Notes: generated from the sequence alone by a model not told the origin. A stretch of 64,000 nt of DNA from Lutimaribacter degradans (GCF_023703375.1 NZ_JAMQGO010000010.1:1-64000), one strand, 5' to 3'; positions 18,847 through 28,799 are shown, counted from the stretch's first letter. Numbers and translations are program-made.

Positions 18847-20160
18847 GTGACCGATCTGTTCGATACCGTGCCCGAAACGGGCGGCGGCGCCAAGGGCCCG
18901 CGCCCCCTTGCCGACCGGCTGCGCCCGCAAGCGCTGTCTGACGTGATCGGCCAGGACCAGGTGCTGGGCGCGGATGCGCCGCTTGGGGTGATGCTCGCCT
19001 CGGGGGCGTTGTCGTCGATCGTATTCTGGGGGCCACCCGGTGTCGGCAAGACCACCATCGCCCGGTTGCTGGCGCGCGAAACCGACCTGCATTTCGTGCA
19101 GATCAGCGCCATTTTCACCGGTGTGGCCGAGTTGAAAAAGGTGTTCGAGGCCGCGCGCCACCGCCATGCCAACGGGCAGGGGACCTTGTTGTTCGTCGAT
19201 GAAATCCATCGGTTCAACAAGGCACAGCAGGACGGATTCCTGCCGCATATGGAGGATGGCACGATCTTGCTGGTGGGCGCGACAACGGAAAACCCCAGCT
19301 TCGAATTGAACGCCGCACTTCTCAGCCGGGCGCAGGTTCTCGTGCTCAAGCGGCTGGAGCTTGCCGACCTGGAATTGCTGGCCCAACGCGCCGAGCGCGA
19401 GTTGGAAAAGGCGCTGCCGCTGGATGGACACGCGCGCGAGGCACTGTTGGAAATGGCCGACGGCGACGGGCGCGCGCTGCTGAACCTGGTCGAGCAGGTG
19501 GCGGCATGGAAGGTAGATGGAAAGCTGTCAGTAGATCAACTGACCACCCGCCTGATGCGCCGCGCGGCGCAGTACGACAAGTCTGGGGATGCGCATTACA
19601 ACCTTATTTCGGCCCTGCACAAATCGGTGCGCGGCTCTGACCCGGACGCTGCGCTTTATTGGTATTCGCGTATGTTGGAAGGGGGGGAAGACCCCCGCTA
19701 CCTGGCGCGCCGCATCACCCGTATGGCGGTTGAAGATATCGGCCTGGCCGATCCGCAGGCACAGACGATCTGCCTTCACGCCTGGGAAACCTATGAACGG
19801 CTGGGCAGCCCCGAGGGCGAATTGGCGCTAGCGCAGGCGGTCACCTATCTTGCCCTGGCGCCCAAGTCGAACGCGGGCTACGCCGCCTACAAGGCCGCGC
19901 GCCGGGCGGCCAAATCCACGGGCAGCGCACCACCGCCCAAGCACATCTTGAACGCGCCTACGAAGTTGATGAAAAACGAAGGCTACGGCGCGGGCTATGC
20001 CTATGACCACGACGCCGAAGATGGCTTTTCAGGCCAGAATTACTTTCCCGATGACATGAAGCGCCCGGTTTTCTACCAGCCGGTCGAACGTGGGTTCGAA
20101 CGAGAACTTAAAAAGCGGGTCGACTGGTTCGCCAATCTGCGCGCCAAGCGCGGCGGATAG
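18847..20160 (+). CDS. rarA: Replication-associated recombination protein A (MgsA/RarA AAA ATPase)
   Basis: A clamp-loader-like AAA+ ATPase that acts at stalled replication forks. The 437 residues are close to E. coli RarA (447). It shows Walker A GPPGVGKTTIARLLA, Walker B LLFVDEIHRFNKAQQD, sensor TTENPSFELN, and the C-terminal oligomerisation region YDKSGDAHYNLISALHKSVR. The start is GTG at 18847, immediately after the protease stop. The upstream frame is open inside the protease gene, but that part is the shifted protease sequence. Confidence 0.95.
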   Translation: MTDLFDTVPETGGGAKGPRPLADRLRPQALSDVIGQDQVLGADAPLGVMLASGALSSIVFWGPPGVGKTTIARLLARETDLHFVQISAIFTGVAELKKVFEAARHRHANGQGTLLFVDEIHRFNKAQQDGFLPHMEDGTILLVGATTENPSFELNAALLSRAQVLVLKRLELADLELLAQRAERELEKALPLDGHAREALLEMADGDGRALLNLVEQVAAWKVDGKLSVDQLTTRLMRRAAQYDKSGDAHYNLISALHKSVRGSDPDAALYWYSRMLEGGEDPRYLARRITRMAVEDIGLADPQAQTICLHAWETYERLGSPEGELALAQAVTYLALAPKSNAGYAAYKAARRAAKSTGSAPPPKHILNAPTKLMKNEGYGAGYAYDHDAEDGFSGQNYFPDDMKRPVFYQPVERGFERELKKRVDWFANLRAKRGG

Positions 20161-20207
20161 GGCGCGCGGGCTTGACTCTCGGCGACCCTGGGCACACAGA
20201 ACCGCCC

Positions 20208-20585
20208 ATGATCCAGACACTTTTCCAGGTTGCCCTTGGGGGCGCGATTGGCGCCTCGGCCCGGTATTTGACCGGCGTGGTCACCATGCGCATGATGGGG
20301 CCTGGCTTTCCTTGGGGGACGCTGGCGGTCAATGTCGTGGGCTCGTTCCTGATGGGGGTTCTGGTCGTGGTGCTGGCGCATAAGGACTCAACGCGGCTGG
20401 CGCCGTTCCTGATGACCGGTGTTCTGGGCGGGTTCACCACTTTTTCCGCCTTTTCGCTTGATACCGTCGCGATGCTGGAACGGGGTCAAACGATGTGGGC
20501 GGCGTTCTACGTGGGCGCCTCGGTGATCCTTTCACTGGGGGCAATCGGGCTGGCGATGGTGCTGGCGCGCGGGGTATTTCAATGA
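20208..20585 (+). CDS. crcB: Fluoride channel CrcB/Fluc
   Basis: A dual-topology fluoride export channel of the inner membrane. The 125 residues form four hydrophobic helices. Family motifs are GGAIGASARYLTG, WGTLAVNVVGSFLMG with the conserved Asn, and GGFTTFSAFSLDT with the phenylalanine/threonine track. I chose ATG 20208 because it puts the first helix at the N-terminus. It overlaps the next gene by 4 nt. I saw no fluoride riboswitch in the 47-bp spacer upstream. Confidence 0.95.
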   Translation: MIQTLFQVALGGAIGASARYLTGVVTMRMMGPGFPWGTLAVNVVGSFLMGVLVVVLAHKDSTRLAPFLMTGVLGGFTTFSAFSLDTVAMLERGQTMWAAFYVGASVILSLGAIGLAMVLARGVFQ

Positions 20586-21628
20586 GCGGCGTGCAAACCT
20601 TGACGATCGGTGTGGACGACGCCGACCAGCGGCTGGACCGTTGGTTGAAGCGCCATTTTCCGCAGGTGACCCAGGGCATGGTAGAAAAGATGTGTCGCAA
20701 GGGCGAACTGCGCGTGGATGGCGGGCGGGTCAAGGCCAGTACCCGCGTTCAGCCGGGCCAGCAGGTGCGTGTTCCGCCGCTGCCCCACCCCGGCAGCAAG
20801 CCCGCCTCGCAGCCCAGGTCTCGGGTGTCCGAGGCTGACGCCCGCATGATCCGCGATTGCGTGATCTACATGGATGACGACATCATCGCGATCAACAAGC
20901 CGGCGGGCCTGCCAACCCAGGGCGGCAGCAAGCAGACGCGCCATGTCGATGGCATGGCCGAGGCGCTGCGCTTTGACGCCGAGGACAAGCCACGCCTGGT
21001 GCATAGGCTCGACAAGGACACATCGGGTGTGCTGCTGTTGGCGCGCAATCGCACGACTGCGCAGGCGCTGACGGCGGCGATGCGGCACAAGGAAACCCGC
21101 AAGATCTACTGGGCACTGGTGGCGGGCGTGCCCACGCCCTACCTCGGCGAAATACGCTTTGGGCTGGTCAAGGCCAAGGGCCACGGCAAGGCGGGCGAGG
21201 GTGAAAAGATGCTCTGCGTGCATCCGCGCGACATGAACAAGACACCCGGCGCCAAGCGTGCGCACACGCTTTATGCAACGTTGTATCGCGTGGCCAGCCG
21301 CGCCTCCTGGGTTGCGCTGGAACCGATAACCGGCCGTACGCACCAGTTGCGCGCCCACATGGCCGAAATCGGGCACCCGATCATTGGTGACGGCAAATAC
21401 GGCGGATCGGGCCAGGAGAACCTGGGCGATGGATGGGGCGCGCAGTTGGGCGGGATCATCTCGAAGAAACTGCACCTTCATGCCCGCATGATGCGCCTTG
21501 AACACCCGGTGACGCGGCGGGAACTTACCATCACCGCGCCCTTGCCGGATCACATGAAAGACAGCTGGGACACGTTGGGCTGGGCCGAGGATATTGCCGC
21601 CGAAGACCCGTTCGAGGCCATCCGATGA
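20582..21628 (+). CDS. rluC: RluC/RluD-type pseudouridine synthase
   Basis: Isomerises uridine to pseudouridine in 23S rRNA. The 348 residues carry an N-terminal S4 domain (about 15-75, DQRLDRWLKRHFPQVTQGMV). The catalytic domain has VHRLDKDTSGVLLLAR with the catalytic Asp, and GRTHQLRAHMAEIGHPIIGD near its end. It is closest in form to RluC, but RluD cannot be excluded by eye. Start ATG 20582 overlaps crcB (ATGA), and its end overlaps the HAD gene by 4 nt. Confidence 0.88.
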   Translation: MSGVQTLTIGVDDADQRLDRWLKRHFPQVTQGMVEKMCRKGELRVDGGRVKASTRVQPGQQVRVPPLPHPGSKPASQPRSRVSEADARMIRDCVIYMDDDIIAINKPAGLPTQGGSKQTRHVDGMAEALRFDAEDKPRLVHRLDKDTSGVLLLARNRTTAQALTAAMRHKETRKIYWALVAGVPTPYLGEIRFGLVKAKGHGKAGEGEKMLCVHPRDMNKTPGAKRAHTLYATLYRVASRASWVALEPITGRTHQLRAHMAEIGHPIIGDGKYGGSGQENLGDGWGAQLGGIISKKLHLHARMMRLEHPVTRRELTITAPLPDHMKDSWDTLGWAEDIAAEDPFEAIR

Positions 21629-22308
21629 GCGCAGCCCTGCGCCTGGTATTGTTCGACGTGGACGGAACACTGGTCGACAGCCAGGGCGATATCGTCGCGT
21701 CGATGACCGCGGCCTTCGGCGCGCTGGGGCATCCGGTGCCGCCGCGCGACGCGGTTTTGGGCATTGTCGGCTTGTCGCTGCCCGAAGCGATGGCGCGGCT
21801 GGCGCCCGGCCTTGGCCCCGACATCCACGCGCAAATGGTCGCGGCCTACAAGGACAGCTACGTGGCTCTGCGCGCGACCAAGGGAGTGGCGTCATCCCCG
21901 CTTTACCCGGGGGCGCTGGCGGCCTTGCAGGCGCTGGCGGGGCGCGACGATGTGCTGCTTGGGGTGGCCACGGGCAAATCGCGGCGCGGGCTGGATGCGC
22001 TTTTTGACAGTCACGGGCTGCGCGGCACCTTCGTGACTGAACAGGTGGCCGACCACCATCCGTCGAAACCGCACCCCTCGATGGTGTTGACGGCGATGGC
22101 CGAAACCGGGGTTGAACCGCGCGATACCGTGGTGATCGGCGACACGGTATTCGACATGGAAATGGCCCAGGCCGCGGGGGTGCATGGCATTGGGGTTGGC
22201 TGGGGCTATCACCCGCGCACGCAATTGCAGGCCCGTGCGGCCAGCGTGATCGACGGTTTCGACGCGCTGCCCGCGGCGCTGGATCGGATATGGGGAGCAG
22301 GCGCATGA
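21625..22308 (+). CDS. HAD-superfamily phosphatase (Gph-like)
   Basis: A 227-residue haloacid-dehalogenase-type phosphatase. It has motif I LVLFDVDGTLVDSQ (nucleophile Asp11), a cap domain (about 18-85), motif II LGVATGKSRRG, motif III around SKPHPSMV and motif IV VVIGDTVFDMEMA. The overall look is of phosphoglycolate phosphatase or pyrophosphatase-like enzymes; the exact substrate cannot be told. It overlaps both neighbours (ATGA), so it is translated within the crcB-rluC-HAD-ATP12 operon. Confidence 0.88.
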   Translation: MSAALRLVLFDVDGTLVDSQGDIVASMTAAFGALGHPVPPRDAVLGIVGLSLPEAMARLAPGLGPDIHAQMVAAYKDSYVALRATKGVASSPLYPGALAALQALAGRDDVLLGVATGKSRRGLDALFDSHGLRGTFVTEQVADHHPSKPHPSMVLTAMAETGVEPRDTVVIGDTVFDMEMAQAAGVHGIGVGWGYHPRTQLQARAASVIDGFDALPAALDRIWGAGA

Positions 22309-23051
22309 GCGTTTGGAAAGCCAAGCGATTCTGGAAAGAGGCCCAGGTGGTCGAAGAGGGCGACGGGTTCACGGTGCGCCTTGATGGGCGGCCCGTGCGT
22401 ACCCCCGCGAAGGCGCCGCTTATCGTGCCAGGGCATGATCTGGCCGCCGAAATCGCTGCGGAATGGGATGCGCAAGAGGGCGAGATCGACCCAAACACCA
22501 TGCCCTTTACCCGCTCGGCCAACGCGGCAATCGACAAGGTGCGCCTGCAACGGGCCGCCGTGGCCGACATGCTGGCTGATTACGGCGACAGCGATCTGCT
22601 GTGCTATCGCGCGGCTAGCCCCGATAGCCTGGTGGCCCGCCAGGCGGAAAACTGGGATCCGCTGCTGGATTGGGCCGAATCCGAATTCGGCGGCCGGCTG
22701 AGCGTGGTAGAGGGCGTCATGTATGCCGCGCAACCAAGCAAGGTTATGGCCCGCTTGCGCAGCGAAGTGCACAAATTCGAGGCTTTCAGCCTGACCGCCT
22801 TTCATGACCTGGTCAGCATCTCGGGGTCTTTGATTTTGGGGTTTGCCGTTGCGCGCGACCGGCTGGAGCCCGGCACGGCATTCGATATTTCGGTGATCGA
22901 CGAGACATGGCAGGCCGAGCAATGGGGCATTGACGACGAGGCCGCCGCGCAAACCGCGCATAAGCGCGCCGCGTTTCTGCACGCCAAGCGGTTTTTCGAC
23001 CTCGCCGGTGCCGAAAAAATTTGCAAAGCGTCCGGCAATGCCCTTGGGTAA
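22305..23051 (+). CDS. ATP12-family F1-ATPase assembly chaperone
   Basis: A homologue of mitochondrial Atp12, which chaperones the F1 alpha subunit and is conserved in alphaproteobacteria. The 248 residues begin MSVWKAKRFWKEAQVVEEGD and include VRLDGRPVRTPAKAPL, MPFTRSANAAIDKV, DLLCYRAASPDSLV and the C-terminal WGIDDEAAAQTAHKRA. The ATG at 22305 overlaps the HAD stop. It ends the + strand operon begun at the protease gene. Confidence 0.9.
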   Translation: MSVWKAKRFWKEAQVVEEGDGFTVRLDGRPVRTPAKAPLIVPGHDLAAEIAAEWDAQEGEIDPNTMPFTRSANAAIDKVRLQRAAVADMLADYGDSDLLCYRAASPDSLVARQAENWDPLLDWAESEFGGRLSVVEGVMYAAQPSKVMARLRSEVHKFEAFSLTAFHDLVSISGSLILGFAVARDRLEPGTAFDISVIDETWQAEQWGIDDEAAAQTAHKRAAFLHAKRFFDLAGAEKICKASGNALG

Positions 23052-23229
23052 GCCGGAAAGCCAAGGCAATTAATACTACAGTTGACTTGACCTCGGGCGC
23101 TGAATCCTTCCAAACTTGCAGCACTGACGGGGGGATCCCCTCCCTTACAGTTTCGACTGCGTCCTGATTGAATGATCGGGAGGCATCAACCGCCTTGTTA
23201 AACGGGCGGATAATCAGGAAGAGGTAAAG

Positions 23230-24246
23230 ATGAAAAAATCCGTATTTTTTGGCGCGCTGACGGTGGCTGGCCTGACGGCTGGTGCAGCCGCCGCCGCGAC
23301 GCTGGATGACGTGAAGGCGCGTGGCCAGCTCAACTGCGGCGTGACGACCGGCCTGGTGGGCTTTGCCGCCCCCGATGCGAACGGCAACTGGGAAGGTTTC
23401 GACGTGGGCGTGTGCCGCGCAGTGGCTGCGGCCGTTCTGGGCGATGCCTCGGCCGTCGAATTCGTGCCGACCACCGGCAAGACGCGCTTTACCGCCCTGG
23501 CATCGGGCGAGGTCGATATGCTGGCGCGTAACACCACCTGGACCTTCTCGCGCGATGTCGACCTGAAGTTCGAGTTTACCGGTATCAACTATTACGATGG
23601 TCAGGGCTTCATGGTGCCCAAGGCGCTGGGCGTGTCCTCGGCCAAGGAGCTTGATGGTGCGACCGTCTGTATCCAGACCGGCACCACGACCGAGCTGAAC
23701 CTGGCGGATTACTTCCGCTCCAACAACATCAGCTACGAGCCGGTTCCGATCGAAACCAACTCCGAGGCGCAGCCGCTTTACCTTGAAGGCGCCTGTGACG
23801 TGTACACCACCGACGCTTCGGGCCTGGCCGCAACGCGTGCCGCGTTCGAGAACCCCGGTGATCACGTGATCCTGCCCGAAATCATCTCGAAAGAGCCGCT
23901 GGGCCCGTTGGTGCGCCACGGTGACAACAACTGGGGCGACGTTGTCCGCTGGACGCTGAACGCGCTGGTCGCCGCCGAAGAACTGGGCGTGACCTCGGCC
24001 AATATCGACGAGTTGGCCAACGGTACCAACAATCCCGAAGTCAACCGCTTGCTGGGGACCGAAGGTACCCTGGGCGAGATGCTGGGGCTGGATTCGGACT
24101 GGGCCATGCGCGCCATCAAGGCGGGCGGCAACTATGGTGAGCTGTTCGAAAAGAACATCGGTGAGAATACACCGATCGGTCTGGCACGCGGGCTGAACGC
24201 CCAGTGGACCGATGGCGGCCTGCTGTATAGCCCGCCGTTCCGTTGA
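23230..24246 (+). CDS. aapJ: Amino-acid ABC transporter, periplasmic binding protein (AapJ/BztA)
   Basis: The periplasmic receptor of a polar amino-acid importer. The 338 residues have a signal peptide (1-22, ending AAAAA) and the mature start TLDDVKARGQLNCGVTTG. GFDVGVCRAVAAAVLGD and GEVDMLARNTTWTFSRD are typical of AapJ/BztA, which bind L-amino acids such as Glu, Gln, Asp and Asn. The RBS GAAGAGG precedes the ATG. A strong hairpin follows the stop and probably makes this gene more highly expressed than the permease genes. AapJ of Rhizobium and BztA of Rhodobacter cannot be separated by eye. Confidence 0.93.
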   Translation: MKKSVFFGALTVAGLTAGAAAAATLDDVKARGQLNCGVTTGLVGFAAPDANGNWEGFDVGVCRAVAAAVLGDASAVEFVPTTGKTRFTALASGEVDMLARNTTWTFSRDVDLKFEFTGINYYDGQGFMVPKALGVSSAKELDGATVCIQTGTTTELNLADYFRSNNISYEPVPIETNSEAQPLYLEGACDVYTTDASGLAATRAAFENPGDHVILPEIISKEPLGPLVRHGDNNWGDVVRWTLNALVAAEELGVTSANIDELANGTNNPEVNRLLGTEGTLGEMLGLDSDWAMRAIKAGGNYGELFEKNIGENTPIGLARGLNAQWTDGGLLYSPPFR

Positions 24247-24255
24247 TCTGATTGT

Positions 24256-24284
24256 GAAAGGGCGCGGTTCTGCCGCGCCCTTTC
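24256..24284 (+). terminator. Attenuator-like hairpin between aapJ and aapQ
   Basis: GAAAGGGCGCGG (24256-24267) pairs perfectly with CCGCGCCCTTTC (24273-24284) around TTCTG. The following bases are GATTTC, a weak U-tract. Hairpins after binding-protein genes commonly stabilise that mRNA and cut readthrough to permease genes. Confidence 0.7.
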
Positions 24285-24384
24285 GATTTCACGTTCAATA
24301 AGTATAAGTTCCGTCCCTGCCGTTTCGACAAGACGCAGAAAACTGTGCACGCAGGAGCAAGGCGGACAGTCCAGGGAAAAAAAC

Positions 24385-25599
24385 ATGGCGACGTATTCAG
24401 ACCCGCCAGCCGAGTCATTCCGGCTGTCGCAGTTGATCAGTGATACGCGATACCGCTCCTATACTTTTCAATTCGTTGCACTGATCGCTTTGTTTGCGCT
24501 GGTGGGCTACCTGCTCAGCAATCTGGCGCAGAATCTGGCCGAGGCCGGCCTGAACATATCGTACGCGTTTCTCAGGGAACCCGCAGGATATGACATCAAC
24601 CAATCTTTGATCGACTATAACAGCCAATCCACGCATTTGCGCGCAGCCGTCGTGGGCGTTCTCAACACGCTGTTGGTGGCCGTTTTGGGCTGTGCGATGG
24701 CCACGGTGATCGGTGTCGTCGTGGGCGTGCTGCGCCTGTCGCCAAATTGGCTGATCCGCAAGCTGATGGCGGTGTATGTCGAAATCTTCCGCAACGTGCC
24801 CGTGTTGATCTGGATCCTGATCATCATGGCGATCTTTACCGCCGTGCTGCCCCAGCCCCGCGATTTCCGCGGAGACAATGCCGAGGCCAGCATGCTGTGG
24901 GACATGTTCGCCTTTACCGGCCGGGGGTTCTATTCTCCAAAACCGCTGTTCGGGCCCGGCTCGGCGGTGGTTGTTGCGGTGTTCTTTGCCTCGATTGCGG
25001 GCATTTTTGCCTATCGCAGGTACGTCAAGAAAAAGCTGTTCGACGAGGGCAAGTTGCTGCCGATGTTCTGGCCTTCTGTTGGGCTGCTTTTCATTCCGGC
25101 GATCGTGGCGTTCTTCGTCATGGGGCGCCCGATCACGATGGAATACCCTGAACTGGGCGGTTTCAACTTTCGCGGCGGTATCTTCGCGCGAAATTCGCTG
25201 ATCTCTCTTTGGTTCGCGCTTTCGATCTATACGGCGGCATTCATCGCCGAGAACGTGCGCGCGGGTATCCTGGCCATTTCCAGGGGGCAGACCGAGGCGG
25301 CGGCGAGCCTGGGGCTGCGCCCCAACCGCATCATGAGCCTGGTAATCCTGCCGCAAGCGCTGCGCGTGGTGATCCCGCCTGTGATCTCGCAATACCTGAA
25401 CCTGACCAAGAACAGCTCGTTGGCGATTGCCGTGGGCTACATGGATCTGACGGGCACCTTGGGCGGTATCACGTTGAACCAGACAGGCCGCGCGATCGAA
25501 TGCGTGCTGCTTTTGATGCTGTTCTACCTGACGATCAGCCTGGCGATCTCGACCATCATGAATGCCTACAACAACGCCATGAAGCTGAAGGAGCGCTGA
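24385..25599 (+). CDS. aapQ: Amino-acid ABC transporter permease (AapQ/BztB)
   Basis: First inner-membrane permease of the importer. The 404 residues include several hydrophobic segments and a large insert before the second half of the permease domain, as in AapQ. The loop ENVRAGILAISRGQTEAAAS with LGLRPNRIMSLVILPQALRV (about 290-330) is the EAA motif that contacts the ATPase. It is followed one base later by aapM. Confidence 0.93.
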   Translation: MATYSDPPAESFRLSQLISDTRYRSYTFQFVALIALFALVGYLLSNLAQNLAEAGLNISYAFLREPAGYDINQSLIDYNSQSTHLRAAVVGVLNTLLVAVLGCAMATVIGVVVGVLRLSPNWLIRKLMAVYVEIFRNVPVLIWILIIMAIFTAVLPQPRDFRGDNAEASMLWDMFAFTGRGFYSPKPLFGPGSAVVVAVFFASIAGIFAYRRYVKKKLFDEGKLLPMFWPSVGLLFIPAIVAFFVMGRPITMEYPELGGFNFRGGIFARNSLISLWFALSIYTAAFIAENVRAGILAISRGQTEAAASLGLRPNRIMSLVILPQALRVVIPPVISQYLNLTKNSSLAIAVGYMDLTGTLGGITLNQTGRAIECVLLLMLFYLTISLAISTIMNAYNNAMKLKER

Positions 25600-25600
25600 G

Positions 25601-26896
25601 ATGTCGGACACGCATGCACAATCCGTTGCCTTCGTGCGCGACACGATGCTGCCCGAGCAGGCGCCGCCCGTCTCGGAGGCGGGCGTGGTCAAATGGATGC
25701 GGGAGAACCTGTTTCCCGGCCCCGTGAACGCGCTTCTGACGATCTTGGCAATCTACTTTGTTTACAAGATCGTTGCAGGGGCTTTGCCCTGGTTCTGGAA
25801 CGGGGTCTGGACCACATCCAGCCTGGCGGAATGTCGCGAGGTATTGAACGGTGCGACGGGGGGCTGCTTTTCGGTTCTGACCGAGCGATGGAACCAGCTC
25901 TTGTTCGGGTTCAAGTACCCGTCCGAACAGTATTGGCGACCGCTGAGCGCATTCATCCTGCTTGTTGTGGCGGTGGCGCCTGTTCTGTTCTTCAGTCTGC
26001 CGCGCAAGATGCTGATCTTTACAGGGCTTTACCCGTTCCTGGCCTATTGGCTGATCTGGGGGGGCACGATCCTGGCACCGCTTTTCGGGTTGATCGGCCT
26101 AGTCGTTGCTTTCATGGTGTTCCGCCGGGTCGAAGGCCGTGGCTTTGCCACCGCCGCCCTTGCCGGGCTGGTAACGGCCGTGGTGGTCTGGTGGCTGGGC
26201 GGGCTTTTGGCCGCGGCTTTGCCGGGCGCCCTTGCGCTTGACCCCGTGCCCAGCCGCGACATGGGTGGGTTCATGTTGAACATGATCCTTGGCACGGTCT
26301 GCGTTTCGCTGTCACTGCCCATCGGAATCCTGTTGGCGCTTGGCCGGCAAAGCCACATGCCGATCATCAAGTGGATCTGCGTTGTTTTCATCGAGTTCAT
26401 CCGCGGCGTGCCGCTGATTACGCTCCTTTTCGTGGCCAACGTCGTTCTGTCCTACTTCTTTCCGCCGGAAACCAATCTTGACCTGATCATCCGCGTAATC
26501 ATCATGATCACAGCCTTCGCCAGCGCCTATATCGCCGAGGTGATCCGAGGCGGGCTGGCGGCGTTGCCACGCGGCCAGTACGAGGCGGCGGACAGCCTGG
26601 GCCTGGACTACGCCCAGTCCATGCGGCTGATCATCCTGCCGCAGGCGCTGAAGATCTCGATCCCCGGTATCGTGAACGTGGCAGTGGGCCTGTTCAAGGA
26701 TACCACGCTGGTTTCGGTGATCTCGATGTTCGACCTTGTCGGCATGATCCGTGGCCCCATCCTGGCGTCGACCGAATGGAATGGCGTCTATTGGGAACTG
26801 TGGGGCTTTGCTGTCGTCACCTTCTTTGTCGTTTGCTACGGCATCTCGCAATATTCGCAATGGCTGGAGCGTCAGCTGCAGCGCGACCATCATTGA
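25601..26896 (+). CDS. aapM: Amino-acid ABC transporter permease (AapM/BztC)
   Basis: Second inner-membrane permease of the importer. The 431 residues contain multiple membrane spans and a periplasmic region (about 75-110) as in BztC. The EAA motif shows as EVIRGGLAALPRGQYEAADS with LGLDYAQSMRLIILPQALK near residues 310-350. It starts 1 nt after the aapQ stop and is followed by aapP after 15 nt. Confidence 0.93.
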   Translation: MSDTHAQSVAFVRDTMLPEQAPPVSEAGVVKWMRENLFPGPVNALLTILAIYFVYKIVAGALPWFWNGVWTTSSLAECREVLNGATGGCFSVLTERWNQLLFGFKYPSEQYWRPLSAFILLVVAVAPVLFFSLPRKMLIFTGLYPFLAYWLIWGGTILAPLFGLIGLVVAFMVFRRVEGRGFATAALAGLVTAVVVWWLGGLLAAALPGALALDPVPSRDMGGFMLNMILGTVCVSLSLPIGILLALGRQSHMPIIKWICVVFIEFIRGVPLITLLFVANVVLSYFFPPETNLDLIIRVIIMITAFASAYIAEVIRGGLAALPRGQYEAADSLGLDYAQSMRLIILPQALKISIPGIVNVAVGLFKDTTLVSVISMFDLVGMIRGPILASTEWNGVYWELWGFAVVTFFVVCYGISQYSQWLERQLQRDHH

Positions 26897-26911
26897 GGAA
26901 AGGTCTGTCCC

Positions 26912-27679
26912 ATGGCTGAACAGGCACAAATGCAAGTCTCGGACGAAGTGGCGATTGCCATCGAGAACATGAACAAGTGGTTCGGGTCGTTTCACGTGCT
27001 GCGCGACATCAACCTGACGGTGAACCAGGGTGAACGGATCGTCATTGCCGGGCCGTCAGGGTCGGGGAAATCGACGCTGATCCGGTGCATCAATGCGCTG
27101 GAAGAACACCAGAAAGGCAGGATCGTGGTGGATGGCACGCTTTTGTCGAGCGATCTCAAGAATATCGACAAGATCCGCTCCGAGGTCGGGATGGTGTTCC
27201 AGCACTTCAACCTGTTTCCGCATCTGACAATTCTAGAGAACTGCACGCTGGCGCCGATCTGGGTTCGCAAGATTCCCAAGAAGGAAGCCGAGGAAACGGC
27301 GATGCACTTCCTTGAAAAGGTCAAGATTCCCGAACAGGCTGACAAGTATCCCGGGCAGTTGTCGGGCGGACAGCAGCAGCGTGTGGCGATTGCCCGTTCG
27401 CTATGCATGCGCCCGCGTATCATGCTGTTCGATGAACCGACGTCCGCCCTTGACCCCGAGATGATCAAGGAGGTTCTGGACACGATGGTCAGCCTTGCCG
27501 AAGAAGGGATGACCATGCTGTGCGTGACGCATGAAATGGGCTTTGCCCGCCAGGTGGCAAACCGGGTCATTTTCATGGACCAGGGCCAGATCGTTGAACA
27601 GAATGAACCCGAAGAGTTCTTCAACAACCCGCAAAGCGACCGGACCAAGTTGTTTCTCAGCCAGATCCTGGGCCACTGA
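26912..27679 (+). CDS. aapP: Amino-acid ABC transporter ATP-binding protein (AapP/BztD)
   Basis: The ATPase that drives the importer. The 255 residues carry Walker [19 protein letters not shown], the Q-loop [13 protein letters not shown], the signature [15 protein letters not shown], Walker [16 protein letters not shown] and the H-loop CVTHEMGFA. It is the last gene of the operon and is convergent, with a 4-nt gap, with the histone-deacetylase-like gene. Confidence 0.96.
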   Translation: MAEQAQMQVSDEVAIAIENMNKWFGSFHVLRDINLTVNQGERIVIAGPSGSGKSTLIRCINALEEHQKGRIVVDGTLLSSDLKNIDKIRSEVGMVFQHFNLFPHLTILENCTLAPIWVRKIPKKEAEETAMHFLEKVKIPEQADKYPGQLSGGQQQRVAIARSLCMRPRIMLFDEPTSALDPEMIKEVLDTMVSLAEEGMTMLCVTHEMGFARQVANRVIFMDQGQIVEQNEPEEFFNNPQSDRTKLFLSQILGH

Positions 27680-27683
27680 GCGG

Positions 27684-28799
27684 CTACACCCAGACGCGCC
27701 GCCGGTCTTCCAAGAATTGCACCCGGCGGCGCAAATCGTCTGGTATCGGGCCGGGGCGGGGCGCGTCGCGCATGGTGTTGAGCAGGTGATCTGGTCGTTC
27801 ACCGCGTCGGCGCGTCCAGCCAAGCCCCTCCAGCACCGCGCGGGCCGCTCCGGGCAGACGGTCGGGCATATCGGCTCCGTTCAACGTGGCCCAGACACCG
27901 GCCCATAACCGCCCAACCGTCCAGGGGTTGTAGCCGCCCCCGCCCAGAACCAGCAGCCGCGGCGCCATGCCCTTCAGTGCCGCAACGCAGGCCCAATGCG
28001 CGTTGTTCGACATCGCAAGGCGCGACAGGGGGTCTTCGGTCACGGCATCTGCACCGCATTGCAACACGATCGCTTCGGGGCGCTGCGCCTGAACTGCGGG
28101 CAGGATCACCCGTTCCAGCGCCATGGCAAAACCGCTGTCATTGGTGGCGCGCGGCAGGGGCAGGTTGATCGCGTTGCCTCCCGCGTCATCATCCAATGTG
28201 CCGGTGAACGGCCAGCGTTTTTCTTCATGCGTGGAAATCATCATTACCCGCGGCTCACCATGAAACGCGGCCGCCACCCCATCGCAATGATGCGCGTCGA
28301 TATCGACATAGGCGATGCGCGACAGCCCCTGGCCCAGCAGCGCCTTGATCGCCAGCACCGGATCGTTCAGGTAGCAAAACCCGCCTGCGCGGTCTGCCAT
28401 GCCGTGATGCGTGCCCCCACCCGGATTATAGACGACACCGCCCGGCGCGATCAGCTCGGCCGCCAGAAGCGAACCGCCGGCCGCAGTTGCCGGCCGGCGA
28501 AAGATCTCGGGGAAAACCGGGTTCGACAGGGTGCCGATCTGATGCCTTTTCCGGGTTTCGGCATCGACCGCGCCAGTGGCCTCGGCCCTTTGAAGGGCCT
28601 CGATATAGGTTGGCGCATGAAAGGCGTGCAGCGCCGCCGGTTTCGCGCGCGGGCTGGTGCGATATTGTTCCCGCGGCAACCACCCCATCGCGCGGCACAG
28701 GTCGATCACCGTCGGCACGCGCGGAATGGCCAGCGGGTGCTGGGGACCATAGCTTGATCCGCGATAGATCTCGGAGCCGATGAAAAGGGGCGTACTCAT
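27684..28799 (-). CDS. Histone deacetylase/AcuC-family amidohydrolase
   Basis: A zinc-dependent deacetylase of the arginase/deacetylase fold. The 371 residues (start ATG at 28799) show YNPGGGTHHGMADRAGGFCY, the metal site DIDAHHCDGVAAAF, QCGADAVTEDPLSRL and VLGGGGYNPW, all catalytic-site elements of AcuC and class I HDACs. AcuC deacetylates acetyl-CoA synthetase in Bacillus; acetylpolyamine hydrolysis is another possibility. It follows sixA on the same strand in the argB group. The open frame upstream of 28799 has no conserved sequence. Confidence 0.88.
   Translation of the reverse strand: MSTPLFIGSEIYRGSSYGPQHPLAIPRVPTVIDLCRAMGWLPREQYRTSPRAKPAALHAFHAPTYIEALQRAEATGAVDAETRKRHQIGTLSNPVFPEIFRRPATAAGGSLLAAELIAPGGVVYNPGGGTHHGMADRAGGFCYLNDPVLAIKALLGQGLSRIAYVDIDAHHCDGVAAAFHGEPRVMMISTHEEKRWPFTGTLDDDAGGNAINLPLPRATNDSGFAMALERVILPAVQAQRPEAIVLQCGADAVTEDPLSRLAMSNNAHWACVAALKGMAPRLLVLGGGGYNPWTVGRLWAGVWATLNGADMPDRLPGAARAVLEGLGWTRRRGERPDHLLNTMRDAPRPGPIPDDLRRRVQFLEDRRRVWV

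Noticed and set aside
20161..20207. Fluoride riboswitch before crcB
   Set aside because: The 47-bp spacer is too short and no suitable fold is seen.
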